Positions 43,905-53,360 of a stretch of 64,000 nt of DNA are shown here, piece after piece. Where the stretch lies: the NCBI GenBank assembly GCA_022483465.1, contig JAKVNF010000002.1:62001-126000 (forward strand). Reading direction: 5' to 3'. The DNA is from Lachnospiraceae bacterium (GTDB taxonomy: Bacteria > Bacillota > Clostridia > Lachnospirales > Lachnospiraceae). The notes beneath the pieces are model-generated. The model had not been told where the DNA came from and did not search any database. It saw only the letters and a program-made list of their open reading frames with translations. Within the stretch, counting starts at the first letter, position 1. Each line of letters opens with the position of its first letter. The translations under genes and the position numbers were made by a program.

Positions 43905-44200
43905 GAGCTCGGATCCCAATGCCTTTCCGGAATCGCTGTAAATTCCAAGACGCAAACTTCCACTTTGGATGAGCTGCAAAAATGCCGATCAATAAGGCTA
44001 TTTCGAGCTTCGATGCATCCCCTTGACGATACAAAACACCAGTCCCCTCGTGCAATAGGGTTCGCTCGTAAAACCAATGTATGGAGAAGGATGCTAATCA
44101 TATGGTATCGCAAAATATCTCTCATGGAAACAGAAACTTCAGCACAGAATTCGCCTTTGGAGAAGCAATCCGAGAGTGAAGAGAAAGCCAATTGCGGAGG
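43905..44200. other. Lower-G+C intergenic stretch upstream of the DUF2156 gene
   Basis: No gene is recognised. The sequence is more A+T rich than its surroundings and leads into a transposase fragment, suggesting old insertion debris. Confidence 0.4.
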
Positions 44201-44340
44201 GCCTCCCATATCACATCGCCAATGACGTATTCCAGTTTCTGCGATATATGGTGTTTTCGAGGTGCAATCTGTATCACTTCCGCAACGCCAGGAAGAAGGA
44301 CACCGCATTCGGTGACAATACGTATTACCGCTTCCTGAAG
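44201..44340 (+). pseudogene. Transposase N-terminal fragment, IS4-like
   Basis: The frame reads HIANDVFQFLRYMVFSRCNL, then HFRNARKKDTAFGDNTYYRF. This resembles the start of some IS4-family transposases, recognised by the FGDNTYYRFL pattern. It is cut off at a terminator after about 50 codons. Confidence 0.45.
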
Positions 44341-44380
44341 AAAAAAAGTCCAGACGGCAGAACTGCCGTCTGGACTTTTT
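44341..44380. terminator. Terminator of argG, bidirectional form
   Basis: GTCCAGACGGCAG-AA-CTGCCGTCTGGAC is a perfect 13-bp stem with A7 on the left and T5 on the right. It works on the minus strand for argG. Confidence 0.85.
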
Positions 44381-44449
44381 ATGGCCCTGGATCATCTGTC
44401 CCTTATTGAAATGACTTTTGTTTCCCCTGTCTTGGTTTTGCGGGAGCAC

Positions 44450-45703
44450 TTACAGGAGATTCTGCCAGTCCTTGATGCCCTGCTTCTTGGCGACTTCCTG
44501 GAGTTTCATGGCGCGGACCTTGGTGGAGAGACCGAACAGCGTGATGAAGCCGGCCGCATCGTGGTGGTCGTACTGGTCGCCGGTCTTGAAGGAGGCGATG
44601 CTCTCGTTGTACATGCTGTACGGAGAGGTGGTGCCCGCCTTGATGATGTTGCCCTTGTAGAGGGCGAGCTTCACGGTGCCGGTGACATAGCGTTGGGTGG
44701 ACTCGATGAAGGCCTGCAGTGCCTCACGAAGAGGAGAGAACCACTTGCCCTCATAGATCGTGCTGGCGAACTTGGAGGCAACCTCGATCTTCATGGCCGT
44801 GGTCTCGCGGTCGAGGCAGAGCTCCTCGAGCTGCTGATGTGCCTCGTAGAGGATGGTTCCGCCAGGCGTCTCATACACGCCGCGGCTCTTCATGCCGACC
44901 ACACGGTTCTCGACGATGTCAACGATGCCGATGCCGTTCTCGCCGCCGAGCTTGTTGCAGGTGCGGATGATGTCGGAGAGCTTCATCTTCTGACCATTGA
45001 TGGCGACCGGGATGCCCTTCTCAAAGTCGATGGTGATGTAGGTCTTTTTGTCGGGTGCCTTCTCCGGCGGAGTGGTCAGAACCAGCAGGTGGTCGTAGTT
45101 GGGCTCGAGAGACGGATCCTCGAGCTCGAGTCCCTCGTGGGAGATGTGCCAGATGTTCCGGTCGCGGCTGTAGGAGTTGTCCTTGGAGCCGAAGGCGAGG
45201 TGGATGCCATGGGCCTCGGCATAGGCGATCTCGGACTCACGGGAATCCAGCTTCCAGAGGGGATCCCGCCATGCGGCGATGATCTTCAGATCCGGTGCCA
45301 GGGCTTTGATGCCCAGCTCGAAGCGGATCTGGTCATTGCCCTTGCCGGTGGCACCGTGGCAGATGGCAACGGCATTCTCCTTGCGGGCGATCTCCACCAG
45401 CTTCTTGGCGATCAAAGGACGCGCCATGGAGGTACCGATCAGATACTTGTTCTCATAGACCGCGTGGGCCTGGATGCAGGGAGCGATGTACTCATCGCAG
45501 AACTCATCGATCACGTCCAGGATGTAGAGCTTGTCGGCGCCGCAGTACTTGGCCCGCTCCTCGAGTCCGGAGAGCTCCTCCTCCTGGCCCACGTCGATGC
45601 AGACGCAGACGACGTCGTAGTTGTAGTTCTCCTTGAGCCAGGGAATGATGCAGGTGGTGTCGAGACCGCCCGAGTACGCCAGGATGACTTTTTCTTTTGC
45701 CAT
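44450..45703 (-). CDS. argG: Argininosuccinate synthase
   Basis: The 417-residue protein starts [19 protein letters not shown], the PP-loop ATP-binding site of the family. It continues [54 protein letters not shown] and [13 protein letters not shown]. It joins citrulline and aspartate in arginine synthesis. AAGGAGAAGATC precedes the start. It is divergent from the GNAT-argJBD operon and shares its control region. Confidence 0.97.
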   Translation of the reverse strand: MAKEKVILAYSGGLDTTCIIPWLKENYNYDVVCVCIDVGQEEELSGLEERAKYCGADKLYILDVIDEFCDEYIAPCIQAHAVYENKYLIGTSMARPLIAKKLVEIARKENAVAICHGATGKGNDQIRFELGIKALAPDLKIIAAWRDPLWKLDSRESEIAYAEAHGIHLAFGSKDNSYSRDRNIWHISHEGLELEDPSLEPNYDHLLVLTTPPEKAPDKKTYITIDFEKGIPVAINGQKMKLSDIIRTCNKLGGENGIGIVDIVENRVVGMKSRGVYETPGGTILYEAHQQLEELCLDRETTAMKIEVASKFASTIYEGKWFSPLREALQAFIESTQRYVTGTVKLALYKGNIIKAGTTSPYSMYNESIASFKTGDQYDHHDAAGFITLFGLSTKVRAMKLQEVAKKQGIKDWQNLL

Positions 45704-45765
45704 GATCTTCTCCTTTATAAGTGCTGCGGCGGCGAGAGCCGCCGGTTCCTTCCGACAACAGGTTG

Positions 45766-45794
45766 ACTATACAACACCCCCATCCCGTTTGCAA
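45766..45794 (-). promoter_or_regulatory. argG promoter
   Basis: On the minus strand TTGCAA (45789-45794) and TATAGT (45766-45771) are spaced 17 bp, placing transcription start near 45759. Confidence 0.65.
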
Positions 45795-45826
45795 GGGGAG
45801 AAATATACATTCTTCATGCAGGAAAG

Positions 45827-46020
45827 CGAATAATAATTCAGTTTAATGTATAATTACTTTGATATATGCATTGAATATGCATATCGCCGCCTGCCAAATG
45901 CGCGAGATTCTGCAGGAAACGCCTCCCGCAGGGCCGAGAGTATGCATAATCATGATAGCTTTATGCATGATATATTCATATCTATGCATATATAATCCGG
46001 AAGATGCATAATATGTGAAT
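45827..46020. promoter_or_regulatory. Arginine repressor (ArgR) control region with phased ARG-box-like sites
   Basis: A near-canonical ARG box CGAAT-AATA-ATTCA lies at 45827-45840, about 35 bp upstream of the argG -35 box. A palindromic block with two ATGCAT half-sites follows at 45861-45885. Four further ATGCAT half-sites start at 45942, 45963, 45984 and 46004, spaced 21, 21 and 20 bp. ArgR hexamers bind pairs of 18-bp boxes with about 21 bp between centres, so this looks like a shared operator for argG and the divergent operon. The ArgR gene is not in the window. Confidence 0.7.
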
Positions 46021-46082
46021 TTCCCGTTGCAAACCGGGCGGACCGGGCGTATCATGTTGCCATGTGTCACAGGAAATGTGCG

Positions 46083-46110
46083 TTGCAGGGCCCCCATTTC
46101 GCGCTATAAT
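46083..46110 (+). promoter_or_regulatory. Promoter of the GNAT-argJBD operon
   Basis: TTGCAG (46083-46088) and TATAAT (46105-46110) are spaced 16 bp. Transcription would begin at about 46117, which decides against an ATG start exactly there for the GNAT gene. Confidence 0.7.
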
Positions 46111-46167
46111 TCTTTCATGCGCAAAAACGCAGGTCCCCTGCAAAAAGAGAGAGAGGAACAAGTTCAA

Positions 46168-46650
46168 TTGGAAGGATCCGTGATCCTGCGCCCGATGACG
46201 CCGCAGGACTTTGATGAAGTACATGACCTCTGGATGACGATCCAGGGCTTCGGAATAAGAAGCCTGGACGACGGGAAAGAGGATGTCACCCGTTTTATTA
46301 AGAGAAACCCCACCACCTCGGTGGTGGCAGTCAGCGACGGCAGGATCGTCGGCTCGATCCTGTGCGGAAACGACGGGCGGCAGGGCTGCCTCTACCACGT
46401 GTGCGTGGAAAAGCAGTTTCGGCGCATGGGCATCGGCACCCAGATGGTGGGCTACTGCATGCGCGAGCTCCGGGAGCTTGGCATCAACAAGGTGACGCTG
46501 GTTGCCTTCAAGCGGAACGATGGCGGGAACGCCTTCTGGAGAAAGATCGGCTGGAAGAAGCGCGAGGACTTCAACTACTATGAGTTTGTCCTGAATGAGA
46601 AGAACATCACGAAGTTCATCGGGGCGGACCAGAGCACAATGGTTCAATAA
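46168..46650 (+). CDS. GNAT-family acetyltransferase, possibly N-acetylglutamate synthase
   Basis: The TTG start at 46168 is chosen because AGAGAGGAAC lies upstream and the ATG at 46117 coincides with the predicted transcription start. The 160-residue protein has the GNAT acetyl-CoA site (VEKQFRRMGIGTQMVGYCMREL) and NAFWRKIGWKKRED near the end. It is the first gene of the argJBD operon, 10 bp before argJ. It may make N-acetylglutamate to prime the ArgJ cycle. That role is inferred from position. Confidence 0.75.
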   Translation: MEGSVILRPMTPQDFDEVHDLWMTIQGFGIRSLDDGKEDVTRFIKRNPTTSVVAVSDGRIVGSILCGNDGRQGCLYHVCVEKQFRRMGIGTQMVGYCMRELRELGINKVTLVAFKRNDGGNAFWRKIGWKKREDFNYYEFVLNEKNITKFIGADQSTMVQ

Positions 46651-46660
46651 GGAGGATGGG

Positions 46661-47896
46661 ATGGCACAGTATCATAAGATCGCCGGCGGCGTGACCGCGG
46701 CAAAGGGCTTTGCGGCGGCCTCTGCGGCAGCCGGAATCAAGTATCAGAACCGCACGGACATGGCGCTCATCTGCAGCAGCGTCCCCTGCACCGCAGCGGG
46801 CACCTTCACCTCCAACGTGGTGAAGGCGGCGCCGGTCGTCTGGGACCGGGAGATCGTGAGAAAGTCCGACGGCCCCGTCCAGGCCATCGTCGCAAACTCC
46901 GGCATCGCAAACGCCTGCACCGGGGAGCTGGGCCTCTCCGTCTGCGAGAAGACCGCAGAGGCTGCTGGAGAGGCCCTCGGGATCCCCACAAAGAGCGTCC
47001 TCCTTGGTTCCACCGGCGTCATCGGCATGCAGATCCCGGTGGATAAGATCACGGCCGGGGTGAAGGCCCTCGCCGCCGCAAAGGAGGAGACCCTGGAAGC
47101 AGGAACCCGGGCTGCCAAGGCCATCATGACCACCGACACCCACCACAAGGAGATTGCCTACGAGTTCACCGTGGGCGGCAAGAAGGTGACCCTTGGCGGC
47201 TGCGCCAAGGGATCCGGCATGATCCATCCCAACATGTGCACGATGCTCGCGTACCTCACCACCGACCTTTCCATCTCCAAGCACCTTCTGCAGAAGGCCC
47301 TCTCGGACACCGTGACCGAGACCTTCAACATGATCTCCGTGGACGGGGACATGTCCACCAACGACACGCTCCTCATCCTTGCGAACGGCCTGGCAGGCAA
47401 CCCCGAGATCACCGAGGAAAATGAAGATTACCACCTCTTCTGCGAGGTTCTGATGGAGGTCTGCAAATTCCTTGCCATGCAGATGGCGGGGGACGGCGAG
47501 GGCGCCCAGCACCTCATCGAGGCAAAGGTTGTCGGGTGCGACACGAAGGACCACGCAAGGCTCCTTGCCAAGAGCGTCATCCAGTCCAATCTGACCAAGG
47601 CCGCGATCTTCGGAAAGGACGCCAACTGGGGTCGGGTTCTCTGCGCCCTGGGCTATGCCGGCGCGCCCTTTGATCCCGAAAACGTGGACCTGTACTTTGC
47701 AGCAGACGGAGAGAAGATGCTGATCTTCACGAAGGGGTCCGCGGCGGACTACTCCGAGGAGAAGGCGGCAAAGCTCCTCTCGAATCCTGCGGTCCAGATC
47801 ATTGCCGACATGCACCTTGGCGAGGAGGAGGCCACGGCCTGGGGATGCGATCTCACCTATGACTATGTGAAGATCAACGCGGACTACCGGTCCTGA
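46661..47896 (+). CDS. argJ: Bifunctional ornithine acetyltransferase/N-acetylglutamate synthase
   Basis: AAGGAGGATGG precedes the start. The 411-residue precursor has GGVTAAKGF, AAGTFTSNVVKAAPV, SGIANACTG and the self-cleavage region GGCAKGSGMIHPNMCTMLAYL. The nucleophile Thr is preceded by Cys rather than the usual Ala. It moves the acetyl group from N-acetylornithine to glutamate, closing the acetyl cycle of arginine synthesis. Confidence 0.96.
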   Translation: MAQYHKIAGGVTAAKGFAAASAAAGIKYQNRTDMALICSSVPCTAAGTFTSNVVKAAPVVWDREIVRKSDGPVQAIVANSGIANACTGELGLSVCEKTAEAAGEALGIPTKSVLLGSTGVIGMQIPVDKITAGVKALAAAKEETLEAGTRAAKAIMTTDTHHKEIAYEFTVGGKKVTLGGCAKGSGMIHPNMCTMLAYLTTDLSISKHLLQKALSDTVTETFNMISVDGDMSTNDTLLILANGLAGNPEITEENEDYHLFCEVLMEVCKFLAMQMAGDGEGAQHLIEAKVVGCDTKDHARLLAKSVIQSNLTKAAIFGKDANWGRVLCALGYAGAPFDPENVDLYFAADGEKMLIFTKGSAADYSEEKAAKLLSNPAVQIIADMHLGEEEATAWGCDLTYDYVKINADYRS

Positions 47897-47956
47897 AGAA
47901 ACCAACCAGTATAGAGAGAAGAGCAAAGAGGAGAGAGCACAGCCCGGGAGGCAGTG

Positions 47957-48847
47957 ATGCAGGAGTATCAGATCGAAGCACAGAAGAAGGCGGAGGTCCT
48001 CATTGAGGCCCTCCCCTATATCCAGAAGTTCAACCGCAAGATCATTGTGGTCAAGTACGGGGGATCCGCGATGACGGACGAGACCCTGGAATCCAACGTC
48101 ATCAAGGACGTGACGCTCTTAAAGCTCGTCGGTTTTAAGCCGATCATCGTCCACGGCGGCGGCAAGGCCATCTCCTCCTGGGTGAAAAAGACCGGGAAGG
48201 AGGCCAAGTTCGTCAACGGCCTGCGGGTCACCGACGCGGACACGATGGAGATCGCGGAGATGGTGCTGGGGCGCCTGTCCAAGAAGCTCGTCACCATGGT
48301 GGAACAGCTCGGCAGCAAGGCGGTCGGCATCTCCGGCAAGGACGGAAGACTCCTGGAGGTGACCAAGAAGTACGCGGGCGGAGAGGACATCGGCTATGTC
48401 GGGGAGATCACCAAGGTGAACCCCAAGATCCTCTTTGACCTTCTCGATGACGACTACCTGCCCATCGTTGCCCCGATCGGCCTCGATGAGAACTTTGCCA
48501 CCTACAACATCAACGCGGACGAGGCGGCCTGCCAGATCGCCAAGGCGGTGGGCGCCGACAAGCTGGTCTACCTGACGGACGTGGAGGGCCTCTACCGGGA
48601 CTTCAACGACAAGTCCTCGTTCATCTCCCGCATCAGCGTGGAGGACGCGGACAAGCTCATCGCCGACGGCCTCATCGGCGGCGGCATGCTCCCGAAGCTC
48701 TCCAACTGCACCGATGCGGTGCGGGGCGGCGTGAAGCGCGTCCACATCCTGGACGGGCGGATTCCCCACAGCCTGCTGTTGGAGATCTTCACGGACAAAG
48801 GTAACGGAACCATGTTTTATGAGAATGAGAAGAGCCTTGCACAGTGA
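47957..48847 (+). CDS. argB: Acetylglutamate kinase
   Basis: ATG at 47957 is chosen, with GGGAGG upstream; the GTG just before is an alternative. The 296-residue protein has [50 protein letters not shown] and [11 protein letters not shown]. The N-terminal helix before the fold ([20 protein letters not shown]) is typical of the arginine-inhibited form. It phosphorylates N-acetylglutamate. Confidence 0.96.
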   Translation: MQEYQIEAQKKAEVLIEALPYIQKFNRKIIVVKYGGSAMTDETLESNVIKDVTLLKLVGFKPIIVHGGGKAISSWVKKTGKEAKFVNGLRVTDADTMEIAEMVLGRLSKKLVTMVEQLGSKAVGISGKDGRLLEVTKKYAGGEDIGYVGEITKVNPKILFDLLDDDYLPIVAPIGLDENFATYNINADEAACQIAKAVGADKLVYLTDVEGLYRDFNDKSSFISRISVEDADKLIADGLIGGGMLPKLSNCTDAVRGGVKRVHILDGRIPHSLLLEIFTDKGNGTMFYENEKSLAQ

Positions 48848-48870
48848 GGGCTGCCACGGAGGAACGACAG

Positions 48871-50076
48871 ATGAGCATGACGATGGAAGAACTGATCGCG
48901 CAGGGAGAACAGGACCTGCTGCACACCTACAACCGGTACCCGATCGTGCTGGACCACGGCGAGGGCGTCTACCTGTACGATCTCAACGGAAAGAAGTACC
49001 TGGACTTCATGGCGGGCATCGCGGTTTTTGCCTTCGGCTACGGCAATCGGGAGTACAATGACGCCCTAAAGCTCCAGATCGACAAGATCCTGCACACCTC
49101 CAACTACTTCTACAACGAGCCCGCGATCCGGGCGGCGCACCTCTTAAAGCAGGCCTCCGGCATGGACCGGGTCTTCTTTACGAACAGCGGCGCCGAGTCC
49201 AACGAGGGCGCCCTGAAGGCGGCGGAGAAGTACGCTTCCTTAAAGGACGGCACCAACGGCCACGAGATCATCGCGATGGAGAACTCCTTCCACGGAAGGA
49301 CCTACGGCGCCCTCTCGGTGACGGGCAATGCCCACTACCGGGAGTCCTTCGGCACCCTCCCCTGTGACGTGAAGTTTGCCAAGTTCAACGACCTCGACTC
49401 CGTGGCATCCCTTGTCACCGACCGGACCGCCGCGGTGATCTTAGAGCCCGTCCAGGGCGAGGGCGGTCTCAATCCCGCCACCCGCGAGTTTCTCGAGGGC
49501 GTCCGCAAACTCTGCGACGAGAAGGGCCTGCTTCTCATCTTCGATGAGGTCCAGTGCGGCATGGGCCGGACCGGCTCCATGTTTGCCTGGCAGAAGTTCG
49601 GGGTGCGCCCCGACATCATGACCTGCGCCAAGGCCCTTGGCTGCGGCGTCCCGGTGGGCGCCTTCCTCATGACCGAGGAGGTAGCAGCCCACAGCCTCTC
49701 TGCCGGCGATCACGGCACCACCTACGGCGGCAATCCCTTTGCCTGCGCCGCGGTCTGCAAGGTGCTGGAGATGTACGAGAAGACCCACCTCGTCGAGCAC
49801 GTGCAGCAGATCACCCCGTACTTCACCGACGCACTGGAGAAGATGAAGGCGCGCCATCCCCAGATCCTGGAGCGGCGCGGGGCAGGCCTGATGCAGGGCC
49901 TTGTCTTTGACCGCCCCGTTGCCCCCATCATCAAGGAGGCGATGGACAACGGCCTCATCCTGATCAACGCGGGCGCCAACATCATCCGCTTTGTGCCGCC
50001 CCTTGTCATCGACGAGGGGAACATCGACGAGATGGTGGGGATCCTGGATCCCGCCATCTCCAAGGTCTGCGGCTGA
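48871..50076 (+). CDS. argD: Acetylornithine aminotransferase
   Basis: GGAGGAACGAC precedes the start at 48871. The 401-residue class III PLP enzyme has DLNGKKYLDFMAGIAV, FTNSGAESNEGALKAA, SFHGRTYGALSVTG, LIFDEVQCGMGRTG and CAKALGCGVPVGAF (PLP lysine). It converts N-acetylglutamate semialdehyde to N-acetylornithine. It is the last arginine gene of the operon. argC and argF are not in the window. Confidence 0.96.
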   Translation: MSMTMEELIAQGEQDLLHTYNRYPIVLDHGEGVYLYDLNGKKYLDFMAGIAVFAFGYGNREYNDALKLQIDKILHTSNYFYNEPAIRAAHLLKQASGMDRVFFTNSGAESNEGALKAAEKYASLKDGTNGHEIIAMENSFHGRTYGALSVTGNAHYRESFGTLPCDVKFAKFNDLDSVASLVTDRTAAVILEPVQGEGGLNPATREFLEGVRKLCDEKGLLLIFDEVQCGMGRTGSMFAWQKFGVRPDIMTCAKALGCGVPVGAFLMTEEVAAHSLSAGDHGTTYGGNPFACAAVCKVLEMYEKTHLVEHVQQITPYFTDALEKMKARHPQILERRGAGLMQGLVFDRPVAPIIKEAMDNGLILINAGANIIRFVPPLVIDEGNIDEMVGILDPAISKVCG

Positions 50077-50106
50077 GCCCCGGACCTGGAAAGGAATGTA
50101 TATTTG

Positions 50107-51591
50107 ATGAACCGGAAAGCCAGGCTCTTTGGCGCGGCGGCAGTGTTCCTTCTGCTGGCCGCGCTGGTTGTCGTTGCCCTTCGCCCAAGCCCCGCCCAGG
50201 ACTCCTCGGAGCCCCTCTTCTCCACCCGGACCACCATCCGGCTCTGGTACCAGGATGACAGCCTGACGGACTTCTTTTCGGACGCGGCGGCAGCCTACAA
50301 CCAGTCCCACCGGCAGGCCAGGGTGGTGCCCACCCTCGTCACCGACACCGACTATGTCCAGAAGCTCTACGACGCCTCGGTGGAGGGGGACGAGTTCCCA
50401 GACGTCTTCGTCGCGGAGAACGGGGATCTGGGGCGGCTCTACAAGGCGGGCCTTGCCGCCGAGGTGACCGGCACCCAGTACTTTGCCAACACGAACACCT
50501 TCCCGCAGAGCGCCATCGACGCGGTGACCTGCAACGACCTGGTCGTCGCCTACCCGCTCTGCTTCGAGACCTCGGCCTTTCTCTACAACACCGACTACCT
50601 CCAGTCCATGGCGGACAGCCTGGGCCAGAGCCTTACCGACACGGTCCCGAAGACCATGCTGGACGTGATCCGGCTCGCCAACGGCTACGATGCCCCGGAG
50701 GGCGTCAGCGCGGTCATGAAGTGGGACGTGTCCGACATCTTTTACAACTACTGCTTCGTCGGCGCCTACCTGGATGTGGGGGGCCCCGACGGGGACGACC
50801 CGGACTCCCTGGAGCTCTACAACTCCCAGCTCATCCAGTGCCTGCAGGTCTACCAGCAGATGAACCAGTACTTCGCCATCGACTCGAAGACCGACGACTA
50901 CGACAGCGTGCTGCAGAGCTTTGAGGACGGAAGCCTCGTCTTCATGCTGGCAACGACCGGCGCGGTGCAGGACATCCGGGACAAGATCGCGGACGGCTCG
51001 AGCACCATCCACTACGGCGTTGCCGCGATCCCGGACTCCACGGACAGCCTGCAGACAAAGACCATGTCCGTCACCGACTGCCTTGTCGTCAACGGCTACA
51101 GCGAGCATCAGGACCTGGCGGAGGACTTTATCCAGTACGTCCTCGACAGCCAGATGGACAGCTTCTATGACACCACCGGGATGCCGGCGGCAAAGAGCGG
51201 GATCACCTACTCCGACGAGCACATGGACGGCTTTGTGCAGGCCTACGCGGACTCGGTCCCGGTGACAAAGCTTCGGGAGGCCTCCAACTTCTGGATGCTC
51301 CTGGAGGAGACCTTCCAGGATGTCTGGGACGGGACGGACTGCAATGATGCCCTGCACGACCTTGCCCAGAAGGTGATGATTCAGATCTCCGGCACCGAGA
51401 ACTACAAGGTGGACAAGATCGCAGATCCGGAGCCCATCGACATCACCGCGGATCTCTCCTATGATGCCGACTCGGACGGCGGGGACACCACCGCCTCGAC
51501 GGAATCCTCCACGGAAGCCGCCACCGAGTCAGCCACAGAAGCGGCCACGGAAGCCACGACCGAGGATGCCGCCGCGGTTGATACAAAGTAA
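50107..51591 (+). CDS. Membrane-anchored extracellular solute-binding protein, family 1
   Basis: ATG at 50107 is preceded by GGAAAGGAA. One N-terminal membrane segment (AAAVFLLLAALVVVAL) anchors it; no lipobox Cys is present. The body matches bacterial sugar-type binding proteins (TTIRLWYQDDSLTDFFSDAA, EFPDVFVAENGDLGRLY, FLYNTDYLQSM, QSFEDGSLVFMLATTGAVQD, DFIQYVLDSQ). It ends with a low-complexity Thr/Glu/Ala tail. No ABC permease or ATPase is adjacent, so it is an orphan receptor or serves a distant transporter. Confidence 0.8.
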   Translation: MNRKARLFGAAAVFLLLAALVVVALRPSPAQDSSEPLFSTRTTIRLWYQDDSLTDFFSDAAAAYNQSHRQARVVPTLVTDTDYVQKLYDASVEGDEFPDVFVAENGDLGRLYKAGLAAEVTGTQYFANTNTFPQSAIDAVTCNDLVVAYPLCFETSAFLYNTDYLQSMADSLGQSLTDTVPKTMLDVIRLANGYDAPEGVSAVMKWDVSDIFYNYCFVGAYLDVGGPDGDDPDSLELYNSQLIQCLQVYQQMNQYFAIDSKTDDYDSVLQSFEDGSLVFMLATTGAVQDIRDKIADGSSTIHYGVAAIPDSTDSLQTKTMSVTDCLVVNGYSEHQDLAEDFIQYVLDSQMDSFYDTTGMPAAKSGITYSDEHMDGFVQAYADSVPVTKLREASNFWMLLEETFQDVWDGTDCNDALHDLAQKVMIQISGTENYKVDKIADPEPIDITADLSYDADSDGGDTTASTESSTEAATESATEAATEATTEDAAAVDTK

Positions 51592-51715
51592 AACACCGTC
51601 GGACACGACGCCTGAACAAAAACGCATCCGGCTGATCCCGGTCAGCCAAAGACCCTACGGCAGGACGAAGTCCTGAAAAACCATCAGACTAACCATTTGT
51701 GAGTCAGATGGTAAA

Positions 51716-51755
51716 ACCCATCAGATCGGCTTTCGCCGATCTGATGGGTTTGGCA
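51716..51755 (+). terminator. Terminator after the solute-binding protein gene
   Basis: AACCCATCAGATCGGC pairs perfectly with GCCGATCTGATGGGTT over a TTTC loop. The T-tract is short. A second weaker hairpin (ACCATC...GATGGT) lies just upstream at 51679-51712. Confidence 0.7.
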
Positions 51756-51831
51756 TCTTGGACATAATTTCCCCGATTTTCCCCAAATCCTGCCGCAGAA
51801 GGACGAATGTTACATAATTATTACGGGAATG

Positions 51832-51861
51832 TTGCAATCGGGGCCCGGGTTACGTTACAAT
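51832..51861 (+). promoter_or_regulatory. Promoter of the ComEA-like gene
   Basis: TTGCAA (51832-51837) and TACAAT (51856-51861) are spaced 18 bp, about 70 bp before the start codon. Confidence 0.6.
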
Positions 51862-51933
51862 CATTCCATGCACAGCGGGATTCCTCACAAGAAAGGGCTG
51901 CCCACCCGCAGGGCGGCCCGGGATGAGGAGACT

Positions 51934-52614
51934 ATGCAGAACAAGACGAAACGAAACCTTTGGCGCGGCGCATTACTCGCCGCAGCGGTGATTGCGGTGG
52001 ATTTGTTTCTCCCCGCCTGCGGGGGAGGGGAGACAAGTTCCCTCCTTCTGACGCAGGAGGAGGTGGCGACATCCTCTACGGAGGAAGCGGCAGTGGAAGT
52101 GACAAGTGCCGCAGAAGAGAAGACCACTTCCAAAGAGGAAGAAGAGGAGAGCACGCCCACGATCTGCGTGGACGTCGTCGGCGCCGTCGAGAACGAGGGC
52201 GTTGTCTACCTCCCCGAGGGCGCAAGGGTCTACGAGGCCGTTGCGGCGGCCGGGGGCTTTTCGGAGGATGCGGATCAAAGGGCCGTGAACCAGGCGGCGG
52301 TTCTCTCCGACGGGGTGCAGCTTGTGATCCCCACAAAGGAGGAGACAGAAGCGGGCACGGGATCGGTGTACGGGATCGTCGGGAACACCCCGGCAGCCTC
52401 CGCAGCCTCCGAAGAGACCGGCCTCGTCAACATCAACACCGCAGACGAGGCCACACTCCAGACCCTCCCCGGGATCGGGGAGACGAAGGCGGCCGCGATC
52501 GTCCGTTACCGGGAGGAAAACGGCGCCTTTGCAGCGATTGAGGACATCAAAAACGTGCCGGGCATCAAGGACGCGGGTTTTGAGAAGATCCGGGACCGGA
52601 TCACCTGCGGCTAG
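51934..52614 (+). CDS. comEA: ComEA-like DNA-binding lipoprotein (SLBB plus helix-hairpin-helix)
   Basis: The start at 51934 follows GATGAGGAG. A signal sequence ending LPAC gives a lipoprotein. After an acidic Ser/Glu linker come an SLBB domain (ICVDVVGAVENEGVVYLPEG, VYEAVAAAGGFSEDAD) and a double helix-hairpin-helix (LVNINTADEATLQTLPGIGE, FAAIEDIKNVPGIKDAGF). This is the domain order of ComEA, the surface DNA receptor of natural transformation. comEC does not follow, so a competence role is inferred. Confidence 0.85.
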   Translation: MQNKTKRNLWRGALLAAAVIAVDLFLPACGGGETSSLLLTQEEVATSSTEEAAVEVTSAAEEKTTSKEEEEESTPTICVDVVGAVENEGVVYLPEGARVYEAVAAAGGFSEDADQRAVNQAAVLSDGVQLVIPTKEETEAGTGSVYGIVGNTPAASAASEETGLVNINTADEATLQTLPGIGETKAAAIVRYREENGAFAAIEDIKNVPGIKDAGFEKIRDRITCG

Positions 52615-52643
52615 ACCCCGGCGGAACGGGATATGGGACAGAT

Positions 52644-53348
52644 ATGGCAAAGAAGATACTTGTTGTGGATGACGAGAAGCTCATTGTGAAGGGAATCCGG
52701 TTTTCCCTGGAGCAGGACAGCTATGAGGTGGATGCCGCCTATGACGGCGAGGAGGCCCTGCAGAAGGCCAAGACAAACCAGTACGACCTCATCATGCTGG
52801 ACCTGATGCTCCCCAAGATGTCGGGGCTGGACGTTTGCCGGGAGATCCGGGAGTTTTCCGACGTCCCGATCATCATGCTGACCGCCAAGGGCGAGGACAT
52901 GGACAAGATCCTGGGCCTGGAGTACGGCGCGGATGACTACATCACAAAGCCCTTCAACATCCTGGAGGTGAAGGCGAGGATCAAGGCGATCCTTCGAAGA
53001 ACCGAGTCCCACGCCCCGAGAAAAGAGGAGGACCCCTCGGTGGTCGTCTCCGGCGATCTTCGCCTGGACAAGGACAACCGCAGGGTCACGGTACAGGGCC
53101 GGGAGGTGAACCTGACCTCGAAGGAGTTTGAACTTCTGGACTTTCTCGTCTCCCACCCGGGGAAGGTGTACACAAGGGACAGTCTGCTCACCCTGATCTG
53201 GGGCAAGGACTACCCGGGCGACGAGCGCACGGTGGACGTGCATGTTCGAAGGCTTCGGGAGAAGATCGAGCCCAACCCCTCCGAGCCCGTCTATGTGCGG
53301 ACCAAGTGGGGCAGGGGGTACTACTACTATGAGAAGAAAGCAGTCTGA
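52644..53348 (+). CDS. OmpR-family response regulator
   Basis: The 234-residue protein has a receiver domain (KKILVVDDEKLIV, phosphoacceptor Asp in LIMLDLMLP, PIIMLTAKG, ADDYITKPFN). A winged-helix DNA-binding domain follows (NLTSKEFELLDFLVSHPGKV, ERTVDVHVRRLREKIE, VRTKWGRGYYY). It forms an operon with a kinase and a GerMN lipoprotein. The spacing to the ComEA-like gene is only 29 bp, so they may be co-transcribed. Confidence 0.95.
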   Translation: MAKKILVVDDEKLIVKGIRFSLEQDSYEVDAAYDGEEALQKAKTNQYDLIMLDLMLPKMSGLDVCREIREFSDVPIIMLTAKGEDMDKILGLEYGADDYITKPFNILEVKARIKAILRRTESHAPRKEEDPSVVVSGDLRLDKDNRRVTVQGREVNLTSKEFELLDFLVSHPGKVYTRDSLLTLIWGKDYPGDERTVDVHVRRLREKIEPNPSEPVYVRTKWGRGYYYYEKKAV

Positions 53349-53360
53349 TAGGATGCGCCT

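Noticed and set aside
50104-51357. Long minus-strand open frames opposite genes, for example opposite argD and the solute-binding protein
   Set aside because: They are antisense shadows caused by high G+C codon usage. The plus-strand genes have clear motifs and ribosome binding sites.
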